Made by a program: the position numbers and the translations under genes. DNA of 64,000 bases from Ctenosaura bakeri (taxonomy: Eukaryota; Chordata; Lepidosauria; Squamata; Iguanidae): positions 930,001 to 994,000 of the forward strand of contig CAOLHI010000057.1 in the NCBI GenBank assembly GCA_948474755.1. The letters are read 5' to 3'. This document shows positions 22,196 to 34,153 of the stretch, in pieces. The stretch's first letter is position 1, and the number at the start of each line of letters is the position of its first letter. Below the pieces are notes generated by a model that did not search any database, was not told the origin of the DNA, and saw only the letters and a program-made list of their open reading frames with translations.

Positions 22196-22896
22196 AGCCA
22201 TTTCCACACTAGAGGCCATTAGCTCATTATAACATGTTAATAGTGGCATCGCCATTAGCCTGATGCCGTTGGGTTATGGACACTTTTTTCTACACCCTTC
22301 CCCCCTAAGCTGATGGATAATGGTATTGCCACCAGTGTTTCTTCTGCATTATAGTGTCCACGGGCACTCGTGTGCCCTGCCTTCTCCCTGTCCAACTGCC
22401 CCTGATTGGGTGGTGATTTTCTTTTTTTTCTTTTTTTTGAAGCTCTACTATTGCAGAAATGTTGTAACAGCATGACATGCCAACCCACTATTGGACTTTT
22501 GCCCTATACTGTTTAAAAATGTATTTTTTTAAAAAAAGTTTTGACTCAAAGGAGACATTTAAAATAAACAGGGAGAGGTGATAGAAGGTTACCACACCAC
22601 GGGAGTTGCCCAGGCAGGGATGAACTGGGCATACCCACAGCCCACCCATTGCTGGATCCACCATAACAGGGAGCCCTATCAAGCACTATAATGGTACCGC
22701 ACTTTGATGGCTGAGAAGATTGAAGCACTATAGAAGGCGCTTAATGGATTTTTTTCGGGAAATAGAATGTGGCAATTTGGCAACACTTGGGGACAGGGTA
22801 GTAGCTGGATAGTGACGATGTTGTGCGGAAGGATGACTCCTGGACCGGGAGTAACTTGCTTCTATTGCGTTATAGTGACATTGTGTGGAAATGGCC
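22196..22896. mobile_element. 701-bp non-autonomous inverted-repeat element with TCA TSD
   Basis: Left end AGCCATTTCCACAC, right end (reversed) GGCCATTTCCACAC, one mismatch. Perfect 3-bp TSD TCA at 22193-22195 and 22897-22899. No transposase frame. It has the same terminal type as the 5613, 6948 and 42747 elements but a different interior. Confidence 0.75.
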
Positions 22897-22899
22897 TCA

Positions 22900-23059
22900 G
22901 TTTTTCTTTTCCTTTGCTCTGGAAACATCTTAAAAGTTCAAGTCCTTAAACACAGTTTTTATTGTCTCCCACACAGACACACTGGAATTTTCATTGTAAA
23001 ATCTATTACTGCTCTCTTCCAACAGGCCTTCCCAGACTAGTACTTCCACCGCCTCCCAC
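22900..23059. other. No recognised feature
   Basis: Short unclassified spacer. Confidence 0.4.
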
Positions 23060-23285
23060 CAACTGTCTTGCTGTTCTTTTAATAGTCAGTTGATTGTTGC
23101 TAATTATTAATTGTTGTGTGTTTTAGGGGGTTGGTTTTAGGTGGGTTGATGGTTGGGGAAGATTGGGTATGTTTTTTAATGTAATTAATGTATTATTGTT
23201 GTTTGCCACCTTGATCCATGGGGAGAGGCGGGATAGAAATATTTTTTTATTATTATCATTATCATTATTAGTATTATTACTCTTA
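23060..23285 (+). mobile_element. L2-type LINE 3' tail fragment
   Basis: GTTTGCCACCTTGATCCATGGGGAGAGG-like sequence followed by GGCGGGATAGAAATA and an imperfect ATT/ATC microsatellite. This is the layout I know from 3' ends of squamate L2-type LINEs. Only 3' UTR is left. Confidence 0.4.
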
Positions 23286-24646
23286 TTTCCAATGTTTTCC
23301 AGGAAAGAGTAACTCAATATTAAGGAAGAGTGTAATTTCCACGTGTTCTAGAATTGAGTTGTCTATTCTGGTATTGGTCTATGATGGCTTTATTCTGTCA
23401 TGAAGTCTGTGTCCTATTTTGCTGTAATCCATTTTTTTTTGGGGGGGAGATGAGAAGACAATGAATGTGAAGAAGAAACATTTGCAAGATGGGACAATAC
23501 AACAACAATGTGTGTTTGACTTGAAATTGATGTGCAAAATAGAATGTTTTATTGCTTTTGTTACTTAAGCAGAGAATAATACTTTTTTACAAAGAGCATG
23601 GAGCTTTTACAATATTCAAGAGAAATATTTAAGACAGAGAGGTGGCATGTAAAGAGAATAGGAAAAGTTAGCTATGAACACACACACACAGATTGAACAC
23701 TTCATTTGAGTGGAATACATTGTGGTTCCGCTTACAGACAATAAATGTTATACATTTATAGTTGGCAGAAACAAGAACAGTCATTCCCTAAGGACCCTGA
23801 ATGTATGTTTTATGATGACAAGCAGTTAACATTATGAATAGCATCTGCCCAGGCTTTTATCATGTTTTAAATTTGTTTTGCATTCACCAAGCCAGATCAC
23901 AAGAGAAGAACATTGAAATGTGAGCAAATCACCAGATACAAATGCTGTTAATATCTCTGTGATCATCCTAGTGGAGAGAGATGAAGTTTAGAAGTGAATA
24001 AGAGCACAATGTACTTTGATGTCATCAATATTTCCTTCACCAAAGGGAAGGTGTACTAATATGGAGATTTCTTCTTTGGGAGTATCATACTGAAGCTTTA
24101 ATTATCTAGGGTTTATTATTGGCATTATTTGGAGCGATTAAAATGTGTTATGGCAAAAGGCTTTCTAATTTATTTGCTGTTGGTGTCTGAAAGGATACAC
24201 ACTGATGGTTTTCTACCAGTTAAGATTCTTAAATAGTCTGGTAGATGATGATGATGGTGATGATGATTAACAGGACTATGAACTAGGAATGGACAAATGC
24301 ACTGTTTCATGTTTTCTTACTTTCTCTCATTTTGAGTGTGTTCCACGCTCTATGCCATTTCTGGCCTGTAAAACAAAGAGAAAATAAAATTAATCTCTTA
24401 GATAATACTCTGTACAGGCATTTCTAAAATCAGACTCAGTATTGCCAAAAAAGGGGACACTCCAAAAATTGTTTATTTATGTAACTTATTCGCCTGTTTT
24501 ACACGCTTGTATACAAGCTTTTTCTTTTCCACATCATTTATATCATTTTGTAAAATAAAATTTTAAAAGAAAAAGCATAACATGGTATCAATTTCTATGC
24601 ATGTTTTCCCAAACAAATGCATTTTAGTATATAAACTTTCCTAATA
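23286..24646. other. No recognised feature
   Basis: Unclassified AT-rich sequence with a short (GAT)n run near 24247-24268. Confidence 0.4.
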
Positions 24647-24648
24647 TA

Positions 24649-25036
24649 CAGTGAGCTCTCCTCTTTGGCAGGGTTTAGGGGATCAAGACACCCACAAAAT
24701 TTGAAAAAAATAAAATAAAAAGACACCGGAAAATACTATTTTTTTTAACTTGAGAACACTTCTCTGGGAATCTCCTTCAGCATGATTCTGCTGGAAGTGG
24801 GCCATAGAGTCACACTAGAGGACTTAGCAATGGCTAGTGAAGTGATCCCTCTAGGAATCTCTAGTTCCTCCAGCATAACTCCATGGTCCACTTCAAATTG
24901 TTCTGAGGTTTCTAGAGACAACTTTTTTTTTTCATGGAAGGGACAAATACTGTAAGATTTAAAAATAAATAAAATAAACAACCCACAAATAATCTGATCT
25001 GCAAAATGCCATGCACTGGATAATTTGCAATCCACA
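24649..25036. mobile_element. Tigger-like element, right end unclear
   Basis: Begins CAGTGAGCTCTCCTCTTTGG directly after TA (24647-24648), with an interior that resembles decayed Tigger non-coding sequence (ACCCACAAAATTTG, later CCACAAATAATCTGATCTGC). The right terminus could not be fixed. No transposase frame. Confidence 0.35.
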
Positions 25037-25800
25037 AACTTCACTCTGAAGTAGCCAGATAGTGTTTATTTCTAGCAAAGCAAGCAACACTGCACACTTC
25101 TTTCAAAGCTGCTGAGACTAAAGAGTACATGGAGTTCTCAGGCTTTGTGCCCACATGTACAAATTTTAGGCATAAAAAGCTGTGACCATAGAGGATTATA
25201 CATTTAACATCACCCCACATCTTTAGACAGTTTTCAGACATGAATTTGTTTACCTTCTTTTGGTGATCGGTGTTCCTCATGACCACATTGTAGATGTAAG
25301 CCCTGAAGCATTTGTATCTCTCTCGCTTGTTGTTGTACTCCTGGTAGGTTCTGTTGTCACTGCCACTCTTGGTTTGAGGTTTGGCTGGTGGCCTCTGCTT
25401 TTGTTGGGCCATCTTGACTTGGTGCTACAGTGTCTCCACTTTCCTGACAGTAGCATCCTGTCTATCAAAGTGCCAGGGTTGTCCCTCACAATGCTGCACT
25501 TGAGGATCTCATTGTGCAGTTCCAGCATTGTGGAAGGAAGTGGCTTCATCTCATGCTTCCATAAAATGATGTATTCTGTTGTAACTACAGCATATGTCAC
25601 CAGCAGAATTCAAGACTCTGAGTGCCTTTGAGCGTATGCAAAAAATTTTCTGCACAACACAATCACTACATCATCTTTGCTTCTCCACTCCCAGTCAAGA
25701 AGTGTGGTTTGTAATGACTAGAGACAGAGGGCATGTTTTGCATGTAGGAGCTGGGAATCCCAGGTTTAGCTGCTGGAGAAGTATAGGATAGTCTTGACAG
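25037..25800 (-). other. Unidentified region with protein-like open frames on the - strand
   Basis: Two overlapping - strand frames, 25600-25277 (107 codons) and 25412-25041 (123 codons), have an even amino-acid composition with many charged residues, unlike the AT-rich chance frames around them. Together they could be a decayed retrocopy with one frameshift, or the decayed coding part of the neighbouring Tigger-like element. I recognise no family and assign no function. Confidence 0.25.
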
Positions 25801-27338
25801 CAGTATATGTGAAAGGGATTTTAGGGGCCTTAGTATATTGCAAACTGAACAGGAACCAACAGCATCTGATGTACTGTGTCTGACTGCTCAAAACAGAGGG
25901 TCTATACCCAATTTTTACCATTAGGCCATCGATGTAAATAGCTCTCTGACTGAGTAAACAAGTTTGCAACCAATGCAGTGAGGTCCAGAATGGGTTGATG
26001 GTTTTATTGTTATATAATAAAATATTGTTAGGTGATAAAATATAGATGGGAGTTCTGACAGCCTCTCAATGTCTTGCTTGAGTAAGTTGACTGGGAAAGG
26101 TTTCAGCAGGAAATTTGCAAAGCAAGGGTGCTTGCCTGCTGTACCTGGGCAGTTTTCTTTTTCTATTGTTTTCTGAAGTCATTCAATTGAGAGGATTAGT
26201 TTAGACTCATTAAATCAGGCTTTCCCAGCTAATCCACAGTGAACTTATGATCTGGCCATGCTCAGGTAACCTCTGACCTACTTTTGCACAGCTTCCTAGC
26301 CAGTGTCCTTTCCTCACTGTTATCAGTATATATAACTTAATTGCATGCCAATTAATATTTGCCAATTAGAACATATCAAAGCTTGGGGTAGGAGATATGG
26401 CTGCTAACAATGGAGTGCAAGTAACGATCACTTTTTAGTGTTTGTAGAGGGAGAGTGCCATTTGAAAAACATAGTCTACAGTCTCTCCCTAATGGTTAGT
26501 ATAGTCTTGAGCTCATTGCTTTGAGGCAAGGTAAGAATTCTGGACTTTAGCCTGGTTCTTCCCAATGAAGTCCCCCCCTCCCAAATTACCTACCCTGTTT
26601 TAACTTCTGTAAGGATATTCTGGCTAGGGTAGTTAGTCAAGTGAGACCCAGATCAGTGTGGGTGATGATGGCCTAGATAGCAATAGTGAGCATCCAGTAG
26701 AACCTTTATGTTGAAAGGGATTTCTTGGACTTGCCATTTGGGTACTGGGGCACAAAAGTAGGCAGGGAAATAATTTTTCGGGTTTCCTAGAATATATCTC
26801 CTTTTTGGACCCACAAGACTTTGGTAGGGCATTTGGACTGGTCAGCTTTCCTTGCAGAGGATGGTTGGTTGGTGATGTGGTTCATTCTCCAGTAGCACAG
26901 GACTGAACTCCCATCTTACATTTCTACTATTTAGCACCAATACTTGTCATTGAAAATTATGTATGGCCCTAGCTGACTCCAGCTCTTGTGGACTGCTTTT
27001 CCTTTACGTCTTGGCATTTTCTTTCAAATGGGCTTCTAATGGAGAAATAATTATCTATTCTGAAGTGCACAAGTAAATCCATGTGCACAAAAGATAAGGT
27101 ACCATGTAGAGATTGGAAATTTACTTTTAAGAAAAATAAATATAATGATATACTACAATCATCTTTGAGCATTACTAGGTGATGCTCTAGGTCTCCTAAC
27201 TGTTCAGTTAGAAATCACTTCAGCATGTGATTATATTCATTCTTCATGGAAACAAATTTCCAGGTTCTGAGCTTGATATTTTGCATATCATAGCTGCTGA
27301 GGTTGAACTATAATTAGTATATCATAAAGAAAAAGAAA
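25801..27338. other. No recognised feature
   Basis: Unclassified sequence without long open frames. Confidence 0.4.
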
Positions 27339-27421
27339 AGGAGGAGGAGGAGGAGGAGGAGGAGGAGGAGGAGGAGGAGAGAAGAAGAAGGAAGAAGAAG
27401 AAGAAGAAGAAGAAGAAGAAG

Positions 27422-27450
<29 letters not shown>
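27339..27450. repeat. (GGA)n(GAA)n compound microsatellite
   Basis: About 13 GGA units, then about 24 GAA units with few interruptions. Purine-only on the + strand for more than 100 bases. The leucine-rich - strand frame at 27314-27619 is its by-product. Confidence 0.95.
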
Positions 27451-27453
<3 letters not shown>

Positions 27454-29205
27454 GTCCCATTAAAAGATGCTGATGCTGAAAGAACTGGATATGTCTAGTA
27501 TGGAGGGGAGAAGAATGAAGAAGGTCATAACAAGTGGACACATATCTGCATGGTGATGTCTTTGAGGGCAAAGACTCATTAGTCAGAAAGAATGTTCTTG
27601 TTCCCAAGGAAGGATTCAATCACCTTCCTTTAAATAAAAATACAAGTTCTGTCAAATATTTGGAGAAGCTTCTTAATGATAAGAGCAGACTGTGAATAGA
27701 ACTAATTACCTAGAACAGTAATGGGTTCTCCCTTGAGATTTTTTAGATTAAGCCTTGGGCATTATTCATTGGCTCTGGATTATTTGCCTCAAGAATAGTT
27801 TGAACCAAATCTGTGAAGCCTCCTGCAACAAAATCATCCTACGTTTTGTAAGTCTATCATTTAACCAAAACGAAACAGACCAGTCTTTCCTGACATCAAT
27901 GAAAATGATGCTATTATGAAGTAAACAAAAAGAGCACACAAATTGCAGAACAAAGGCATTCATATTGTACTGTATTGGAGGAGGGGACACTGAGGCACTG
28001 ATTCTTGTTATCAGCAGTATGGCATTATAAGTATGGCTCCATTTTCTTTTTTGAAATACTAGATGGTGTAAATAGAGTCTTACTTCTTCTGTTGCTTTCA
28101 AAGTTCTATGCATTCTAATCAAAATATTACTTCTTGGAAACAGACAGGAGGTTGTATGAGGCTAATTTCTTTTTAGAAAAATGGAAATGAACAAACATGA
28201 CACAAGAGCAAGAGCTGAAAGGTGTAAACTATTCGCATGTGCTAAAGTAAATCAATAGTATTGGACTAAAGTTTAACATGAGAGACAGCTGTCAGAGACA
28301 AGACTAACAAGAGCAGAATATCTTTAGGGGAGATTAACTCAATGTCCATTTGTTGAATATATATGCTGCTGAATGGGAGTGAGGGAAAGCAGGAAAAGGA
28401 ATTCTGTTATAAGACAGAAGCAGAATTGACACTTTGGCGTACTCAGAAGTCAGTTTCCCAAGTGTGTCTTTGGAGACTGCAGACAAATCCCACAACACTT
28501 TTCCTTTCAAGCAATATCTGATCATTGGCTCAGAAGTACTGCTGGTCAAATCCACAGATGGTCCTGATTTCTAATGTTACAGGTGGTGGAAATTCTATCT
28601 ATCCAATTTTCACAAGTCTTGCATAATTTCATAAATTCTTTAACTGATTAGAAGGTCATAAATTGTGCACAGTGTGAAGGACAGAGATCACCTTCCTGTA
28701 TCTATATTGGAATTTGGGATTACCCAATGATTCTGACTGGCACTAAATCAGGATAGACAAAAAAAGCATGACAATCATATAAATATAAGGAAAGCCGCAC
28801 AACAGCCCAATAAAAGCCTGTCTCATCCAACATTCTATTTGTCCACAATGGCCAACGGGATGTCCCTGGACATTTAGGAACTAGGACATGGGATAGTATT
28901 TTTATGCTGCAGCTTCTGAGTAACAGTTATAGAGGCACAGTCCTCCTAATCCCAGTGGTGATATGCACCCACCTCAGCTAGCAGCTAGTGATAACATTCT
29001 CCAGTGCATCTCATTTGTTGTGTATCTGTCAGGTCACTAAGCTCCCTGCCATGAAAACACTAAATGGTTGAAGGTATATTCTTTGCTAACTGCTACTTTG
29101 TATTTAACCATTGCAAAAAAGGGGTTACTTGGTATCCAGCCTTAAATACTGCTAATTGCTGCTTCACAGTAATCCAAAGACCACTTACTGTTATATTGTA
29201 TTTCA
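27451..29205. other. No recognised feature
   Basis: Unclassified. A 118-codon - strand frame at 27766-28122 has no recognisable identity. Confidence 0.35.
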
Positions 29206-29241
29206 TGTTAGAGAAGAGTGGGAAAATGAAGGTAAAGCTGG

Positions 29242-29546
29242 TGTCAGGAACAGATTCACCCTCAAACGTAGCAATAAACTTTAGTAGAAGATTTATTGAA
29301 ACATAGTGAATGATACTGTCTATCAGACGTTAAAGCTCGAGAATGGAATGCTTTCCCCCGCCTTACACTTAAACAGCAAGTTTCTCCTGAGATAGTTGTA
29401 AAAGGACGAACGTCATCATGCCAAATGGTTCCTTTGAAATTCCAGCCGGAAGGAATGGTTGGCACCTGGGAAAGTTAACAGCCTACTATCACTATTTCCC
29501 CAGGCTACTGCTATCCTAAAACAACAAACATGGAGGACTCCTGACA
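29242..29546 (-). repeat. 3' LTR of the Ty3-type element
   Basis: 305 bp, starting TGTCAGGA and ending TCCTGACA on either strand (an 8-bp inverted repeat). On the - strand it carries a TATA-like TTTAAG, the transcript-start region with CATTCTCGAGCTTT (29332-29345), and AATAAA (29292-29297). Confidence 0.95.
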
Positions 29547-29573
29547 TCCTGCCCCACTTTTTTTTTTTTTAAA
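29547..29573 (-). promoter_or_regulatory. Polypurine tract
   Basis: On the - strand the bases before the 3' LTR are an A run followed by GTGGGGCAGGA, directly abutting TGTCAGG. This is the position and composition of the plus-strand DNA primer of LTR retrotransposons. Confidence 0.8.
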
Positions 29574-29660
29574 AAAAATTCATATACATATAGATACGCA
29601 AAACAAGTAAAATATTACAGAACAACAGAAATACAAGAAACCCATGCAGTAATAACAAAG

Positions 29661-32600
29661 TCAATCGGGGCGTTGAGGAACATCAGTCGGCGAAGAATCC
29701 AGCGAAGGGGCTCTCTTCAGCAAACTGGAATGAAAGACAGGATGAATTGCCTTGAGGGAAGAAGGGAGATCCAGTTCAAAAGAAACATCGTTAATAGCTC
29801 TTTTCACAGGAAAAGGACCGAGAAATCGAGGGGAAAGTTTTTTAGAAGGAGAAGTAGACGAAATGTGCTTAGAGGAAAGAAAGACCAGATCCCCGGGTTT
29901 GTAAGAGGGGTTAGGCTGCCGTTTGCGGTCGGCAAAGCGTTTGTGAGAAGCTTTTGCAGACGCTATAGCATCCGAAACGGATTGCCAAATGCCCGAAAAT
30001 TTAGAGACCCAAGCAGAAACAGAAGGAGGAGCAGAGGAAGGGAGGGTGAGGGGGGGGAAAGGAGAAGGAAGAAAGCCGTAAACTATTTCAAACGGGGGTT
30101 TCCCAGTAGAAGCATGAACAGCATGGTTTACAGCAAACTCAGCAAACGGGAGAAGCGAAACCCAATCGTTCTGGTTTTCAGAAACAAAGCACCTAAGAAA
30201 TTGTTCAAGAGATTTGTTAGCACGCTCAGATTGGCCATCTGTTTGGGGGTGATAAGCACTGCTGAGTTTCTGAGTGATTCCCAGGGTTTTCAAGAGGCAG
30301 GTCCAAAACTTGGAAGTGAAAATTGGATCCCTGTCCGAAATGATCACCGAAGGTAGTCCGTGAAGTTTCCATACATGATGAACGAATAGGTCAGCAAGTC
30401 GTTCAGCATTGGGTACTTTCTTTAGAGGAACAAAATGACATTGCTTGGAAAAGTGATCAGTAACAACCCAAATAACATGAAAGCCATGTGAAGAGGGGAG
30501 AGAGACGATAAAATCCCATGCGATAACCGACCAGGGGCTACAAGGAGCAGGCAGAGGTTGTAGGAGCCCTTGAGGCTTAGATGTGGGCGATTTAGAAACG
30601 TTGCAAGTAGCACACTGTTTAATGTAAGTTTGCACGGAGGAGTTTAGTCCAGGCCACCAAAAAAGGCGGCGAATCGCATGCAATGTCTTCAAAAACCCAA
30701 AATGTCCAGCAGGTTTGGAATCGTGATGACGATGAAGTACATGCTCACGGGCAGCAGGGGGGACGTAGACCTTGGTGCCATAGAAAGGGAGATTGTCAAC
30801 CCACTCAATTTTGTCCTTATTTGCCGGGAGCCATGAGTCGGCATGCGCTGCATGAACGATAGCATCGCGGAGAGCGGAGTCACAGAGGGAGGAGGCAGAA
30901 AGCCTTGTTTTTGCTAATGTGCGAGTAGTTACTTGAGAAGCCAGGGAAGAGGCAGGAAATAAGGCTTTGGAGGGGGGGGACGTAGCAGAAGGTCCCTCAA
31001 AACAGGGAAGGCGAGATAGAGGGTCCGCCAATTGATTGGAACGGCCAGGTTTGAAAACAATTTTAAACCGGAACCTCTGGAAAAATTCAGCCCATCTCGC
31101 CTGCTTAGGGGAGAGTTTCTTAACCGACTGCAAGGCTTGCAAATTTCTATGATCAGTCCAGACTTCAAAGGGGGGTCGGGCCCCTTCAAGTAAATGTCGC
31201 CAAGTGGTCAGCGCAAAATGAATAGCCTTGGCTTCTTTCTCCCAAATAGGCCAATTAGCTTGTTGATGAGAAAATTTCTTTGAAATGAAAGCACAAGGCT
31301 TGAGTGCTCCCTCAGAGTCATGTTGCAAAAGAACAGCGGCCATGGCAAAGTCAGAAGCATCTGTTTGCACAATGAATTGCTTAGCACTGTCGGGGAAAAG
31401 TAGCAATGGCTCTGTAGTGAATTTAGATTTCAAATGTTCAAACGCCGACTGACATTCAGGGGACCAACGAAGTTTGTGCGACTTACATGTAGATTCGCCT
31501 TTAGGTTTCCGTAACAGGTTAGTAAGCGGAAGCGCTATGGTTGCAAAATCCTCGATAAAGTTCCGGTAAAAGTTTGCAAAGCCAAGAAATTGCTGCAGTT
31601 GCTTCAAAGTTTTGGGGATGGGCCATTGCAAAATAGAGTTAATTTTCGAAGGGTCCATTTTAAGTGAACAATCTTGAATCCTATAACCCAAGTAATCAAA
31701 GGTTTGGGTGTCAAATTGGCACTTAGACAGATTAACTACGAGGTTATTATCTATCAGCCGTCGAAGCACTTCCCGAACCAATGATACATGAGATTCCATG
31801 GAGTCTGCATAAATTAAAATGTCATCCAAATAAATCAGAACCCCCTGATACAATAAGTCGTGGAAAATGGTGTTCAAAAACATCTGAAACACAGATGGTC
31901 CAGATTGTAATCCAAAGGGGAGAACCGTCCATTTAAAATTCCCCAGTGGGGTTGCAAAGGTGGTGAGCCATTCAGAGTCTGGGTCCATCCGAATCCTATG
32001 AAATGCTTCTTTAAGATCAAGCTTAGTGAAATATTTTCCTTGAACAAGATGGTCTAAAACGGTCCGTATCAGGGGAATGGGATAACAATTGGAAGAGATA
32101 ACCTGGTTAATAGCAGAGTAGTTAACTATCAGCCTCGGATCCGCTCCGGGATCTTTTCTCTTTCGGAAGAAGACAGGACTCGCCGTAGGGGCTGTAGAAG
32201 GCTTGATAAAGCCACGAGCCAAATTTTTATTAAGGAACTTTTTGAGGGCAAGGAGTTCTTGCTGGCTCATGGGGTAGATTTTTGGTTTAGGCAGCGAGGC
32301 TCCGTCAATCAATTCCAATTTACAGTCAAATTCAGTGTGGGGGGGCAATTTGTCAGCCTCCCTCTCATGAAAGGCCTTCTGTAAATCACGGTAGTGCGAA
32401 GGAATTTGTTGCAATTCTTCATGGCCAATAGAGAAACTTGCCTCGGAAGAGGATAGAGTGCCAGCAGTCCAGTCTATTTGGGGATTATATTTACGGAGCC
32501 AGTCGATTCCCAAGACCAATTCGAACTGCACCGCCTTGGGAACTAGGAACCGCATGCTATAATTATTTTGGTCCATTTGAAATGAGATGGGCATGGTGAT

Positions 32601-34139
32601 TTCGCTTATTGCTCCTCCAGTCATTGAGGTCCCATCCATTTGAGTTAACTTGATGGGGCGTTCCAAAGGCTCATATAGAGTTTTAAGGGTCTTGGCCAAT
32701 TTGGGGTGTAACAAACTTCTGGAGCAGCCAGAGTCAATTAGTGCCCTATGTACATGCAAGGTCCCATCTCCGCCAGTAATCGTAACCGTGGTATAGAAAT
32801 GGGGAATTTTAGGAGTACTTACAGCTGTTCCCGCTGCTTTCAAACCGCCACCGTCGGGTTCAGAATCCCCATCTGTGTCCGAGGAATACGAAGAAGAGGT
32901 TTCACCGTCGGGAGCGGAGTCTCCTGTCGCTGCTGCAGGGTCCTTATGAGTGCGTCTGAGCGGTTGTTTGATGGCCGTTGTCTGACGTGTAGATTCTTTA
33001 TTCCTGGGGTCTGCTCGTGCTCCTTTAGTCCCCACCGTGGCTTGGTTACTGGTGCAGTTGTTGGCAAGGTGACCCGGTTTCCCACAGGTGAAACACATGC
33101 CCAAACGGAGGCGTTTGTTTCGTTCCTCAACATTGAGGAAGGTGGGACGGCGAGGTTGTCGTTTTGTTAAGTCTTGTCGTTGTCGGTTCAACTGAACAGT
33201 GTGGGTTATACCCTCCACTTCAGTAGCTAGTCTGATCCAACCTAGCAGGGTTTGTGGGTTGGCCTGCATTAGGCACCCGTGTAAAATATCAGGATCTAGT
33301 CCATCTTTGTATAACTCGATAAGAATCTCATCATTCCACTGCACTTTGGTGGCCAGGTTTCTAAATTCACGCGAATATGTTCCCACGTCGTTCCTGCCTT
33401 GTTTCATTTGTTTTAGTTGATATTTAGTTTTTTCTAGTAGATGGGGGTCTTCAAACCGTTCACGCAAATGGTTCATGAAGAGCTGCAGATTTTCGGTTTC
33501 GGGGGCGCGGGTGTCATATAGGTTCGCTACCCAGTCAGCTGCCAGTCCTTTCATTCTCTGGCTGAGGTATCTAATTCGGGCTGCATCATCCCGAAAGAGG
33601 TGGCCATGATCGACCATGAAATTATTTGCCATAGTCATAAAGAAAGAGAGTTTCTCACCCTTCCCGTTGAAGGACGCTTTCAGGTCTCCCACGTTTCTGA
33701 GTAGCGGTGGCGCTGGAGCTTGCCCTGCTGGTTGCTGGGGCGGACCAGGGGTGCCTGCCGCTGGCACAGCCACTCGTGGTTCGCGTGCTGGTGTTCTCAA
33801 TGTCTGCGAGGGACGGATGCTCATCTCACGTAACATGGTCTTGAGTTCGAGTATCTCCTCATCTTTTCTCTCCAGTTCTGTTTCCATTCGTGCCATTTCC
33901 GCCAGAAAGGAAAGGTCTTTGGCTGATGTGTCCCATCTAGCAGCCCTTCTGCGTTGTCTTACCGACATAAGCGGCTTCTCTCCCCAGACCCAGGTTTGGC
34001 CGCTTGTGGGGGTTTTCATAGCCTCGCTCAGCGGTAAATTTGCCTTGGTATCCATGGACGCTTCGGTCTCTGCAGTTCCATCAGATTCTGCAGATCCTCG
34101 TTCTTCTTCAGTAATTAACTGATCCACTACTTGATGCAT
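29661..34139 (-). CDS. Fused Gag-Pol polyprotein, Ty3 type
   Basis: One uninterrupted frame of 1492 codons from ATG at 34139. Gag: a charged N-terminus with a short coiled coil (about residues 83-110), a capsid-like region about 155-300, and a CCHC knuckle at 349-362 (CFTCGKPGHLANNC). Protease: active-site DSG at 469-471. Reverse transcriptase: YLDD at 770-773. RNase H: D927 in QTDAS. Integrase: HHCC zinc region (H about 1132-1145, C1176, C1179) and the catalytic triad D1209, D1269, E1305 with 35 residues between the last two. Thus every catalytic residue I can check is present. No -1 frameshift separates Gag from Pol, as in Tf1. The protein stops right after the integrase C-terminal domain (HPVFHSSLLK) without the chromodomain that sushi-type elements usually carry. 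Long + strand frames here (29673-30356, 33616-34122) are antisense shadows. Confidence 0.95.
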   Translation of the reverse strand: MHQVVDQLITEEERGSAESDGTAETEASMDTKANLPLSEAMKTPTSGQTWVWGEKPLMSVRQRRRAARWDTSAKDLSFLAEMARMETELERKDEEILELKTMLREMSIRPSQTLRTPAREPRVAVPAAGTPGPPQQPAGQAPAPPLLRNVGDLKASFNGKGEKLSFFMTMANNFMVDHGHLFRDDAARIRYLSQRMKGLAADWVANLYDTRAPETENLQLFMNHLRERFEDPHLLEKTKYQLKQMKQGRNDVGTYSREFRNLATKVQWNDEILIELYKDGLDPDILHGCLMQANPQTLLGWIRLATEVEGITHTVQLNRQRQDLTKRQPRRPTFLNVEERNKRLRLGMCFTCGKPGHLANNCTSNQATVGTKGARADPRNKESTRQTTAIKQPLRRTHKDPAAATGDSAPDGETSSSYSSDTDGDSEPDGGGLKAAGTAVSTPKIPHFYTTVTITGGDGTLHVHRALIDSGCSRSLLHPKLAKTLKTLYEPLERPIKLTQMDGTSMTGGAISEITMPISFQMDQNNYSMRFLVPKAVQFELVLGIDWLRKYNPQIDWTAGTLSSSEASFSIGHEELQQIPSHYRDLQKAFHEREADKLPPHTEFDCKLELIDGASLPKPKIYPMSQQELLALKKFLNKNLARGFIKPSTAPTASPVFFRKRKDPGADPRLIVNYSAINQVISSNCYPIPLIRTVLDHLVQGKYFTKLDLKEAFHRIRMDPDSEWLTTFATPLGNFKWTVLPFGLQSGPSVFQMFLNTIFHDLLYQGVLIYLDDILIYADSMESHVSLVREVLRRLIDNNLVVNLSKCQFDTQTFDYLGYRIQDCSLKMDPSKINSILQWPIPKTLKQLQQFLGFANFYRNFIEDFATIALPLTNLLRKPKGESTCKSHKLRWSPECQSAFEHLKSKFTTEPLLLFPDSAKQFIVQTDASDFAMAAVLLQHDSEGALKPCAFISKKFSHQQANWPIWEKEAKAIHFALTTWRHLLEGARPPFEVWTDHRNLQALQSVKKLSPKQARWAEFFQRFRFKIVFKPGRSNQLADPLSRLPCFEGPSATSPPSKALFPASSLASQVTTRTLAKTRLSASSLCDSALRDAIVHAAHADSWLPANKDKIEWVDNLPFYGTKVYVPPAAREHVLHRHHDSKPAGHFGFLKTLHAIRRLFWWPGLNSSVQTYIKQCATCNVSKSPTSKPQGLLQPLPAPCSPWSVIAWDFIVSLPSSHGFHVIWVVTDHFSKQCHFVPLKKVPNAERLADLFVHHVWKLHGLPSVIISDRDPIFTSKFWTCLLKTLGITQKLSSAYHPQTDGQSERANKSLEQFLRCFVSENQNDWVSLLPFAEFAVNHAVHASTGKPPFEIVYGFLPSPFPPLTLPSSAPPSVSAWVSKFSGIWQSVSDAIASAKASHKRFADRKRQPNPSYKPGDLVFLSSKHISSTSPSKKLSPRFLGPFPVKRAINDVSFELDLPSSLKAIHPVFHSSLLKRAPSLDSSPTDVPQRPD

Positions 34140-34153
34140 TTTAGGAAAAAAAA

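Noticed and set aside
27314..27619. Leucine-repeat - strand frame
   Set aside because: Translation of the (GGA)n(GAA)n microsatellite.
29673..30356. 227-codon + strand open frame
   Set aside because: Exactly antisense to the integrase end of the Ty3-type polyprotein; Arg-rich translation typical of a shadow frame.
33616..34122. 168-codon + strand open frame
   Set aside because: Antisense to the Gag N-terminus of the intact Gag-Pol frame.
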